From Roseiflexus castenholzii DSM 13941 (GTDB lineage: Bacteria > Chloroflexota > Chloroflexia > Chloroflexales > Roseiflexaceae): a stretch of DNA of 64,000 nt. The position numbers were made by a program, and so were the translations under genes. This document shows, piece by piece, positions 26,292 to 34,132 of this stretch. The notes below the pieces were generated by a model. It did no database searches, had not been told where the DNA came from, and worked only from the letters and a program-made list of their open reading frames with translations. Every line of letters begins with the position of its first letter. The first letter of the stretch is position 1. Where the stretch lies: positions 4,257,001 to 4,321,000 of the forward strand of contig NC_009767.1 of the NCBI RefSeq assembly GCF_000017805.1. The letters run 5' to 3'.

Positions 26292-28025
26292 TTATTGGCG
26301 CAGACCAGGTGGTAGGAATGTCAGATCGCATACCTCAACCAAACGCGACCACGAAGGCGCTGCGACTCGCTCTTTCCTTCCTGTAGCAGCAGCAACCATA
26401 CCTGGATAGAAATGCTCTAACCATTTTTGGATAAACTCATCCACAGCAGCCTTTACCCAATCCAACGCGGCCTCGGCAACAGAACGAGGAAGGTACAGAT
26501 GGGTATGAATGGCTTCACCGCGCAGTTTGGTGAAACCCTGATAATTCTTGTGAGAAAAATCGAGCGCTTTGCGGTTCCAATACTTATTGAGTGAAGGACA
26601 ACCCGACACAATTTCTTTTCCAATCTGTCGCAGGTTAAGCGGGTTGACTCTCACCAATACGTCTCGCATTGCCCCAGCCCCACTGTGATCGGCGAGAAGT
26701 TTGAAACCTTTGATCTGATCGGCATCAGATAAATCACTCACTTTGCTCGTTGACCCGCTATTGTCCTTCAGGACGAGGCTATCTTTGAGCCAAGCAATAC
26801 ATAGCCGCGCCTTCAAGAGAAACTCGTCCAGAGCGGCTGCCCGCAAATACGCCGAACGGTAATCTTCATTCTTCGTAATCAACCGCTCGATCTTCGCCAG
26901 CTCATCGCTCACATACGCCAGCAGCGGTTCTGGTTGGGCAAACAGCGAATGAGTAGGGGCGGGATCGCCATGTTTCAACTTCAGGTGTTCATCCAGCAAC
27001 TGCTGCGCCGCCTTGGTTGCGGTCGTTGCTGCGGACACATTGGGCCAAATCGGACCTAAGACATCAATGCTCCACGGCGCCACATCATCGGGCAACGGCG
27101 GATTGAAGGAATCTCGCAGCTTCTTAGCAACGGCGTAATTGCCGTTTTCCCACTCTTCATACATTCTGAGCAACTCGGCCAAACGCTCTACCTTCTCCAG
27201 ATCACGCGGCTCAAACAGCGACTCGCGGTTGGCAGTAACGTCCAGAGTTTGCGACATCGCGCCGAGGATACCATTCCCCTGACGATCGGGGCTGTGCTTC
27301 GTCCCCAACAAAACCAGTGCATTGCGGAAGCTGTAGCTTTCGTACAACCGCCGCACCTGCTCCCAGTCACGCAGGTGGAAGGCTGCGTAGGGATTGGCAA
27401 CGGCGCCAATGCGACAGGTAAAGCCATAGGGTCGGTGCCAATCACGGTCATACTCATCAAAATCAACATAGGTGATCGGCAGACCCGAATGAGCCGCGTA
27501 GAGAAATGCGCCCACCACCATACTCTTCTTAGCGCCGGTAATGTCTACGACGTTGGTGTAACCTGCCGGAGGTTGGGCTTCCTGTTTTTGGAACGCTTTG
27601 CAGAGAGTGCGGAAAACGTGGGTGGGCGTATCTTTGGGCAGTTCGATCAGTTCAAAACTATTGTCCGCCAAATCGGGACGGAACTGTTCAGGGAGAGGAG
27701 CCTGCTTCAGGCTCAGCATATACTGCTTAAGCAGCGTACCATGATCGATGCCCGGTGTCCCGCTATACGATGTATTCAATACCAACACTACCCGCTTCGG
27801 CTTCAACACGCAAACAACCTGCAACAGAGGCTCAAACGACTCACCGACGGTCAGCGCTAAGGTATGCACGGGCCAGTCAACACCGTGTAGCCGATCAGGT
27901 TCTTGAGCAGCTATCTTAAGTTCGCAACCCAGCAATTGCTGAAGATAATGCTCATAGTCGGGGTTATTCTTCCAGTATTTGCGTGTCTGTTCCCTCAAAT
28001 TGTCAACATCACACTTGCCACCCAT
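26292..28025 (-). CDS. csm6: CARF-HEPN effector, Csm6-like (TIGR02710-type)
   Basis: The 577-residue product has an N-terminal CARF domain in which VVDITGAKKSMVVGAFLYAA and LPITYVDFDEYD form the ligand pocket. A long helical middle follows. Near the C-terminus, KLRGEAIHTHLYLP is a HEPN motif with Arg502 and His507. It is expected to be an RNase activated by cyclic oligoadenylate, degrading transcripts non-specifically. It is the first gene of the III-D operon, upstream of cas10, while a second CARF-HEPN gene closes the operon. I chose the ATG at 28023-28025; no clear promoter was found in the 150-base gap before the regulator gene. Confidence 0.86.
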   Translation of the reverse strand: MGGKCDVDNLREQTRKYWKNNPDYEHYLQQLLGCELKIAAQEPDRLHGVDWPVHTLALTVGESFEPLLQVVCVLKPKRVVLVLNTSYSGTPGIDHGTLLKQYMLSLKQAPLPEQFRPDLADNSFELIELPKDTPTHVFRTLCKAFQKQEAQPPAGYTNVVDITGAKKSMVVGAFLYAAHSGLPITYVDFDEYDRDWHRPYGFTCRIGAVANPYAAFHLRDWEQVRRLYESYSFRNALVLLGTKHSPDRQGNGILGAMSQTLDVTANRESLFEPRDLEKVERLAELLRMYEEWENGNYAVAKKLRDSFNPPLPDDVAPWSIDVLGPIWPNVSAATTATKAAQQLLDEHLKLKHGDPAPTHSLFAQPEPLLAYVSDELAKIERLITKNEDYRSAYLRAAALDEFLLKARLCIAWLKDSLVLKDNSGSTSKVSDLSDADQIKGFKLLADHSGAGAMRDVLVRVNPLNLRQIGKEIVSGCPSLNKYWNRKALDFSHKNYQGFTKLRGEAIHTHLYLPRSVAEAALDWVKAAVDEFIQKWLEHFYPGMVAAATGRKERVAAPSWSRLVEVCDLTFLPPGLRQ

Positions 28026-28179
28026 ACACTCCTCGCTTGCAGATACTCATGACGTACACCGATTGAGCAGTCTGATCAGCTAATGCAGTCTACCTTATCA
28101 CTGTCATCGGTGCTGCTCATCCCCACTCCTGCTGACTTTTCCTCATCATTTCTGCTGATGCGAATCGGTTGAACGGCTG

Positions 28180-29070
28180 CTATACTCCCTCTATAAACAT
28201 GGCAAAACGCTCGCGGATAAAGCGATAGTCGAGCGATTCGTCGTCCGCAAGTTCCCATGCAACACGGCACTCAGCCAGGATGGCAGTTTTGTGCGTATTG
28301 ACGGTGCTCAACGAAATCGACAACGCATCGGCGACCTGATCCGGGCGCAACCCCCGGGCAAAGGCGCACAGCACGTCGCGCTGGCGCATGGTGAGCCGCT
28401 CCCACACCTGGCGACACTGTGGCTCATCAACGGCGACAATGCGCCGCAACTGCGTCTCCACCGCCTGCATTGGCGTCTGCGCCAGGGCGCGCAACGCCGG
28501 AAAATAGGCGCCCCACGGCGCCAGTGGCGCCTGAATCAACTGTACGCCGTCGGCAGGTGTCACGTGCATCAGTGCACTATCTTTGACCCGTTGCAACGTT
28601 GCTTCCGGCGTGTGCATGTGCCAGATGCGGTCCTGGTGGTCGCAGAGCAGCGCAGCCGCCGACATCGCCAGCAGCGCCAGCATGCGCCGACCGCCGCTGA
28701 GACAGAGGTGCAGCCGCCTCCCTTCACGTTTGAGGTCGGCTATCAGGTCGCGGATGCATTGCCACGCCGCCTCGGCGTCCGCTGCTGCGCGGATGTCGGT
28801 CAGTTCCGAGCCGTTCGCGCGAAGAGGGACGCGGCGCAGTCGGCAGCGCCGTCCGGCATAGTGATCGTCGAGAAATTCCTGTTGCAGGCGCTGCAATGCG
28901 TGCCGCGTGCGCAGGTTGTTGAGCGACAAATGGATGAGGTAGACATCGGTGATGATTTCACCCTGCGCGATCAGAGCGTCGAGGGCAAAGGTCACGATTT
29001 GCGGCTGCCCTCCCAGCGTCGCCACCAGCGTGGCGCCGGCGTCGGTCATTGGCTGCATGCTTGCTCCCAT
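28180..29070 (-). CDS. CARF domain fused to a LuxR-type HTH: candidate cyclic-oligoadenylate-responsive regulator
   Basis: The 296-residue product has an N-terminal CARF-like fold with TLGGQPQIVTFALDALIAQG and LCLSGGRRMLALLAMSAAAL, the latter typical of the NE0113/TIGR02584 group. The C-terminal 70 residues hold a GerE/LuxR helix-turn-helix: LTMRQRDVLCAFARG, then VADALSISLSTVNTHKTAIL. Such CARF-HTH proteins are thought to change transcription of CRISPR genes when the second messenger appears. It lies between the III-D and I-B operons and is divergent from the csx3-like gene, so it could control both. The ligand and the operator sites are not known. Confidence 0.78.
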   Translation of the reverse strand: MGASMQPMTDAGATLVATLGGQPQIVTFALDALIAQGEIITDVYLIHLSLNNLRTRHALQRLQQEFLDDHYAGRRCRLRRVPLRANGSELTDIRAAADAEAAWQCIRDLIADLKREGRRLHLCLSGGRRMLALLAMSAAALLCDHQDRIWHMHTPEATLQRVKDSALMHVTPADGVQLIQAPLAPWGAYFPALRALAQTPMQAVETQLRRIVAVDEPQCRQVWERLTMRQRDVLCAFARGLRPDQVADALSISLSTVNTHKTAILAECRVAWELADDESLDYRFIRERFAMFIEGV

Positions 29071-29213
29071 GTGATCAGCGCGCGATGGATGTGCGGTCGA
29101 TCACGCGCTATCCTCACTCCTCAGCGGGGTAGAACGCGAGGCGCGCCCCCTCCCGATCCGCGCGGATCCATCCCTATCCGTTCCATCCGTGTTCCATTCA
29201 CCAGGAGTCGCCT

Positions 29214-30389
29214 GTGAACCCATTCCCTGCCATTCTCATCGGCGGTCCGCCGCATAGCGGCAAGTCGGTGCTGACATACCTTCTCACACAAGAGTTGCGC
29301 CGGCAGCGCGTGGAACATTACGTGTTGCGCGCCTGCCCCGACGGCGAAGGCGACTGGAGCCAGGAAGCGCCTCCCGAAACGGTGCGACTGCTGCGGCAGA
29401 AAGGATCGTTCAGCGCCAACTTTGTCGATCGGGTCTGCCGCGACTTAGCGCAACGCCATTTGCCGCTGATCGTCGATGCCGGCGGAAAACCGACGCGCGA
29501 TCAGGAGCGCATCTTCGACCATTGCACCCATGCCGTCCTCATTTCCGCCACAGTCGCGGGGCTGACAGAATGGCGCGAGCGCGCCGAACGCCACGGGCTG
29601 GCGATTATCGCAGAACTCCATTCCGTCCTCGACGGCGCCGACCGCATCGACGCCGACGCGCCGGTGTTGCGCGGGCAGATCGGCAGGCTCGAACGTCATA
29701 CCGGCGCCGTCGGACCTGTGGCGCTGGCGCTGGCACAGCGGTTGAAGCAGGTTTTGAGCTACACCGATGTTGAACTGAAAGCGTACCACCTGTCGCACGC
29801 CCCTACCGAACTGGTGATCGATATTGATCACCTCGCGCGCCGGATCGGATTGCCGGAACGCGAACGGCGCTGGCAACCCGATGATCTGCCATTCGCCCTC
29901 AATGAAGTGCCGGACACAGCCCTTTCCATCTACGGACGGGGACCGAACTGGTTGTACGCCGCGCTGGCGCTGCGCGCAGCGCCAAACACGGTCTTCCTGT
30001 TCGACCCCCGCCTGGGATGGCAACCTCCCGTTTCATTGACTTGCGCATCATCGGCGGCGCCTGATGCGGTTTCATGGCAGATCACCACAACCTCCGAATG
30101 GACCTGGATTGAGATGCAACCCGGAATGCCATACCTCGACTACCACGAAATCGACGGCACAACACTGCCGGCGTGCGACCCACAGCGCGGCATAGTGCTC
30201 AGCGGCAAGATTCCACACTGGTTGACCGTCGGCGCGGCGCTTGCCTACCGCCATCATCCGTGGCTGGCAATCGTCCAGGCGCAGGAATACACGAACGGCA
30301 TTGTCGTCACAAGCAGGGTGCAGGAGCATCGTCCGGGATCGCTGGTTGCGCTTCGGGGCAACTGGAATCCAGAGCATCGTTCGGGGTAA
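29214..30389 (+). CDS. csx3: P-loop NTPase fused to two Csx3-like domains
   Basis: The 391-residue product starts with a nucleotide-binding loop, GGPPHSGKS at residues 10-18, in a kinase-like domain of about 210 residues. After it, two segments resemble Csx3. The first is SIYGRGPNWLYAALALRAAP with FDPRLGW; the second is GIVLSGKIPHWLTVGAALAY with VTSRVQEHRPG. Csx3 (Crn3) proteins bind or cut cyclic tetra-adenylate, so this may dampen the signal made by Cas10. The role of the ATPase part is unknown. The start is a GTG at 29214 after CCAGGAG. The gene is divergent from the CARF-HTH gene, 143 bases away, and precedes the I-B operon in the same direction. Confidence 0.78.
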   Translation: MNPFPAILIGGPPHSGKSVLTYLLTQELRRQRVEHYVLRACPDGEGDWSQEAPPETVRLLRQKGSFSANFVDRVCRDLAQRHLPLIVDAGGKPTRDQERIFDHCTHAVLISATVAGLTEWRERAERHGLAIIAELHSVLDGADRIDADAPVLRGQIGRLERHTGAVGPVALALAQRLKQVLSYTDVELKAYHLSHAPTELVIDIDHLARRIGLPERERRWQPDDLPFALNEVPDTALSIYGRGPNWLYAALALRAAPNTVFLFDPRLGWQPPVSLTCASSAAPDAVSWQITTTSEWTWIEMQPGMPYLDYHEIDGTTLPACDPQRGIVLSGKIPHWLTVGAALAYRHHPWLAIVQAQEYTNGIVVTSRVQEHRPGSLVALRGNWNPEHRSG

Positions 30390-30699
30390 TCAGATGAAGA
30401 CCGCTCTGGCACAGCGTCGCAATTATACACGAGGTCGCGCAATGGGACAAGGTTCGAGCCATGATAGCAATGCGTTGCACCGTCTGACCGTCGATCAACC
30501 GGATAACCGATGTCCTCCTCGGCGCACACGTCACATTTGCGACAATAACGTATGGTAAGGTAGAAGAGACGAAAGAGCAGGTGCGCCCGTGGTGGTCGGC
30601 AGAGGCCCCACGGAAGGGCGCCTCTGCCGGGCGCGCGCCCACAGATGAAATCAAAGCGCCAACGAGGTCTTATCTTCATGCTAAAAAGGAGATAACACC
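30390..30699 (+). promoter_or_regulatory. Intergenic region before the I-B operon with a strong hairpin
   Basis: No gene is seen. CGGCAGAGGC at 30597-30606 pairs perfectly with GCCTCTGCCG at 30620-30629 across a 13-nt loop, 70 bases before cas8. It is not followed by a T-tract, so it may be an attenuator, a regulator site or simple structure in the leader. AAAAGGAG just before the ATG at 30700 is the ribosome-binding site. Confidence 0.45.
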
Positions 30700-32205
30700 A
30701 TGCCAAACCCGATAGCGTACACCGGCCATCCCTTCATCGATGTCGGCTTTGCCACGATGTGCGCTTTGACCTGCAAGCGTCGCTTTGCCGATCTGACAGC
30801 AGATGATTTTCAAAAGGTCGTCGATTATATCGAGACCAACTACGTGCGCCAGCCGTTGCGCAGTTTTCTAACGGTGGCGTTCACCAGCAATGCATGGTTC
30901 GCCCAATCGGCGTTCAACCCTGATCGGTTTGATGACCCTAACAAGAAGAACGAAGCGCAGCAGAAACGCACGTATTGGGCGGATCGACACCTGCGCCAGT
31001 GGGCGCAGGCTGCTGAGTCGCTCGAAACCTGCCTCTTCACCGGACTTCCGGCAGCGGCGCTCGAGTTGTCGGGCAAACTGCAACCAGGTCGGGTTGGGCG
31101 GGCGCAAATGCCCCTGTTGCAGGGTGATGACTCGATCAACTTCTTCACCAACGGAGATCCAGGATTGCCGATGGCGCCGGAGGCGATTCTGGCGCTCCAG
31201 GCGATGCCGTTGGGCTGCGCCAAGGTTGGCGGCGGGCTGCTGGCGGTGCACTGTGATGATGAAGCATTGACAATTGAGTTTGCCGGGCAGTTTTTGCAGC
31301 GTAATCTCGCCGATGTCACCAAAGCGCAGGCAGCCGGTGAAGAGAAGCTGCCCGGATCACCGCGTAGCTTGAAGACGTTGTTGATCGAAACGCTCAATGC
31401 CATTCAAACGCGGCAGGCGCAGGAGGAGTGGCGGCGCCAACACCGGCCGGCCATCACGGCCTACTATTTCAACAATAGTCAATCGCCCTCGCTCGAAATC
31501 TACTACTTGCCATTACAGATCACCGGTTTTCTGAGCGCTGTTCACACTCCCACGTATCGCGCGCTCTGGAATGAACTGGTCGCGCGCAGCTGGCAGCGCC
31601 CGGCAGCGGCGGGCAAGCGAGGAAAGGCGACGGAACCAACAGAGCCGCGCTTCAATTATCTGTTCGAAGACCTCTTTACCCTGCCAGCGCAGGCGGCGCG
31701 CTTTGTGCGCACCTATTTTCTGCGCATTCCCGATCTGCGTCGTCCGGCGGATGACCCGCGGCGCGCCTATTCGCCACGCCGCGAAGTCGATCTTGTTTCA
31801 TGGACCCTCGTTGAACTCTTTGTGCAGGAGGTAATGCTGATGACCGATGACCGGGTAGCCAAATTGAAGGAACTGGGCGATAAACTGGCCGACTATACGC
31901 GCGCTCAGGGCGGCAAACGCTTCTTTCGCCAGTTCTTTACCGTGCAGCGCACCGATCACTTCCTGTCGCTGCTCAACAAGACCAATATCGATTATACGCG
32001 CTACAAGGGCGGCGCGGAGACGCTGTTCGATCTCGATAGCTTTCTCACCCTCTTTATGGAAGGTGAAGAGGTCCTGCGATCCGACTGGCGATTGATCCGC
32101 GATCTGGTGCTCATCCGCATGGTCGAGCAATTGCGCGACTGGATCGCTAACAACGCGGATGCTGTACCTTCCGAGGAGGAAGTTACAATTGCCGAACCAG
32201 CCTGA
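30700..32205 (+). CDS. cas8: Type I-B large subunit Cas8 (Cst1/Cas8b1-like)
   Basis: The 501-residue product begins with AYTGHPFIDVGFATMCALTC, the N-terminal signature I associate with Cst1-type Cas8. It is followed by a long helical protein with LEIYYLPLQITGFLSAVHTP and a C-terminal helical bundle. In a type I-B Cascade it would recognise the PAM and recruit Cas3. It heads an operon of cas8-cas7-cas5-cas3-cas6 with short gaps, which supports the call more than the sequence alone does. A good ribosome-binding site precedes the ATG. TTGCCGAACCAGCC near the stop recurs about 62 bases later (32189 and 32251). Confidence 0.78.
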   Translation: MPNPIAYTGHPFIDVGFATMCALTCKRRFADLTADDFQKVVDYIETNYVRQPLRSFLTVAFTSNAWFAQSAFNPDRFDDPNKKNEAQQKRTYWADRHLRQWAQAAESLETCLFTGLPAAALELSGKLQPGRVGRAQMPLLQGDDSINFFTNGDPGLPMAPEAILALQAMPLGCAKVGGGLLAVHCDDEALTIEFAGQFLQRNLADVTKAQAAGEEKLPGSPRSLKTLLIETLNAIQTRQAQEEWRRQHRPAITAYYFNNSQSPSLEIYYLPLQITGFLSAVHTPTYRALWNELVARSWQRPAAAGKRGKATEPTEPRFNYLFEDLFTLPAQAARFVRTYFLRIPDLRRPADDPRRAYSPRREVDLVSWTLVELFVQEVMLMTDDRVAKLKELGDKLADYTRAQGGKRFFRQFFTVQRTDHFLSLLNKTNIDYTRYKGGAETLFDLDSFLTLFMEGEEVLRSDWRLIRDLVLIRMVEQLRDWIANNADAVPSEEEVTIAEPA

Positions 32206-32293
32206 CGTTTGCACTCGACCAACCCATCGTCTGCTGACGTGACCCTTCGGTTGCCGAACCAGCCCGACATTTCAACATAAGGAGAACACTGCC

Positions 32294-33385
32294 ATGGCTT
32301 TCGTTACCGGTCTGCTCTTGATCGACGCGCCAGCGTCGGCGCTCAACAATCTCGGCAATATTCCCGGCGAGCGTGAGGAGAACACCGTCGGGGTCAAGGT
32401 CATCACGACCAAAGCGGGCGCCTTCCCGTATGTCTCGGCGCAGGCTTTCCGCTACTGGCTGCGCACCACGCTCGAACGGCGCGTGCCGGCATGGAAAGCG
32501 TCGCCAATGTTCCGTGAAGAGAAGATTGCGTACACCGATGCAAACCCAATTCTCTATTGGGATGATGACATCTTTGGTTACATGCGCGCACCGGGAAAAT
32601 CGGATACCGCCAAAAAGAGTCGTGAGCAGATGACAACGCTCGATGAGGCGACGCCGGTGACAGACACGATCACGCGGGCGTCGCCCTTCCGGGTCAGCAC
32701 GCTGGTGTCGATTGCGCCGGTTAATCTCACGAACGATTTCGGCGTGATGTCGCGCCACGAGGGGAATCCGGTGCCGCATGAGCACCAGTTCTACCGAACA
32801 ACCTTGAAGGGTCTCTTCTCACTCGATCTGTGGGCATGCGGCACCTTCTCGTATCTCAACCGTACCGGTTTTCGCAATCTCGATGACGAGCGACTCAAGC
32901 TGATCCGCGACTATCCCGGTGCCGAGCATTTAGAGGCAGAGAAGTCGTACCGCTTGCCCAAAGCGGAGCGGCTGGCGCGGGTGAAGGCGCTGTTTAGCGG
33001 GATGGCGCAACTTGAGGGTGGAGCGAAGCAGACGTTGCACTATACCGATGTCAGCCCGGCGCTGGTGATCTTCGCCGTGACCAACGGTGGCAATCATATT
33101 TTCCATCATACGGTGGGGGCCAATCGCAATGGTCTGCCAGAGGTCAAGATCGACGCCCTGCGTGAGGCGTTGCGTGTGTTTGCCGATGGTATCCGCTCAC
33201 CGGTGTACGTGGGATGGGTGAAAGGCTACCTCGACGAGGCGCGGGCCGGTTTTGAGCAGTTTGTCGCCGAGCACAATGCGACCGCCGCCGACGCCAGATT
33301 GCCGTCGATTCACCTGAGCCATCCACGGGAGGCGTTCACCGCCTTTGTGAAGTCGTTTGATCAGCACCCCGAATGGATGGATTAG
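32294..33385 (+). CDS. cas7: Type I-B Cas7 backbone subunit (Cst2/DevR family)
   Basis: The 363-residue protein starts MAFVTGLLLIDAPASALNN and contains VKVITTKAGAFPYVSAQAFR, the DevR/Cst2 family hallmark in which the Cas7 fold grips the crRNA spacer. GLFSLDLWACGTFSYLNRTG is also characteristic. Several copies polymerise along the crRNA in Cascade. AAGGAG precedes the ATG and the next gene starts 9 bases after the stop. The ORF is intact and of normal length. Confidence 0.9.
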   Translation: MAFVTGLLLIDAPASALNNLGNIPGEREENTVGVKVITTKAGAFPYVSAQAFRYWLRTTLERRVPAWKASPMFREEKIAYTDANPILYWDDDIFGYMRAPGKSDTAKKSREQMTTLDEATPVTDTITRASPFRVSTLVSIAPVNLTNDFGVMSRHEGNPVPHEHQFYRTTLKGLFSLDLWACGTFSYLNRTGFRNLDDERLKLIRDYPGAEHLEAEKSYRLPKAERLARVKALFSGMAQLEGGAKQTLHYTDVSPALVIFAVTNGGNHIFHHTVGANRNGLPEVKIDALREALRVFADGIRSPVYVGWVKGYLDEARAGFEQFVAEHNATAADARLPSIHLSHPREAFTAFVKSFDQHPEWMD

Positions 33386-33394
33386 GAGGCGGGC

Positions 33395-34132
33395 ATGCAG
33401 GCGCTGAAGATCGTGCTCGAAGGAGTGACGACCTCCTTCCGCTACCCGCACTTTATGCTGGGGGTGCAGCCCAGTTTCCCGTTGCCGCCCCCGGCCACGA
33501 TCTATGGGCACGTGTGCAGCGCGCTGGGCGACTGGGTCGAACCGGAAGGGCTGGCATTCGCCTACCATTTCACGGCTGCCGGCGAGGGTGAGGACCTGGA
33601 GCACATCCATGTGCTCTCGGCGGCATCGGGCAAATTGCCCGGCGGCGAGCGCAAGGCGCTGGAAGGGAATGTCAATCCCTTCCGGCGTCGTATCCTGCTC
33701 TTTCCGCAACTGACGCTCTATCTCAACCGGCCCGACTGGATCGACGCTTTTCGCGCGCCGCGCTACCCGGTTATCCTGGGACGCTCGCAGGACCTCGCCG
33801 GCTACACGCGGATCGAGGTGGTCGATCTGAAACAGACGGAGCATGTCTATTTTGAGCATACCCTCCTGCCCTATACAATGGCGACGCAGATCCCGGCCGG
33901 CATCGTGACGTTGATGCCGCGCTGGATCGATTACCGCAACCGTCGCCGACCGGTGTTTGCCCGTTATCTGATCGTGCAGCAACGGGTGACGACGGCGCAG
34001 ATGCTGCGTTTTGACGATCAGACGTCGCTCTACTGGAGCGATCCGACTGCGCCATCGGCGGGTGGTGTGCCGTTGGGATTGTGGTTTCACACGTTTGTGG
34101 GAGCAAATGATGAAGCCCTCGCCATGGCCTGA
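33395..34132 (+). CDS. cas5: Type I-B Cas5 subunit
   Basis: The 245-residue product opens with LKIVLEGVTTSFRYPHF, followed by PLPPPATIYGHVCSALGDWV, the pattern of Cas5t-like proteins that cap the 5' handle of the crRNA. Later PVILGRSQDLAGYTRIEVVD is the conserved glycine-rich region. TTAGGAGG stands just before the ATG. The last 26 bases overlap the start of cas3 in another frame, a sign of coupled translation. Confidence 0.9.
   Translation: MQALKIVLEGVTTSFRYPHFMLGVQPSFPLPPPATIYGHVCSALGDWVEPEGLAFAYHFTAAGEGEDLEHIHVLSAASGKLPGGERKALEGNVNPFRRRILLFPQLTLYLNRPDWIDAFRAPRYPVILGRSQDLAGYTRIEVVDLKQTEHVYFEHTLLPYTMATQIPAGIVTLMPRWIDYRNRRRPVFARYLIVQQRVTTAQMLRFDDQTSLYWSDPTAPSAGGVPLGLWFHTFVGANDEALAMA

Noticed and set aside
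32183..34090. Minus-strand frames opposite cas7 and cas5
   Set aside because: They overlap well-supported cas genes and resemble no known protein.
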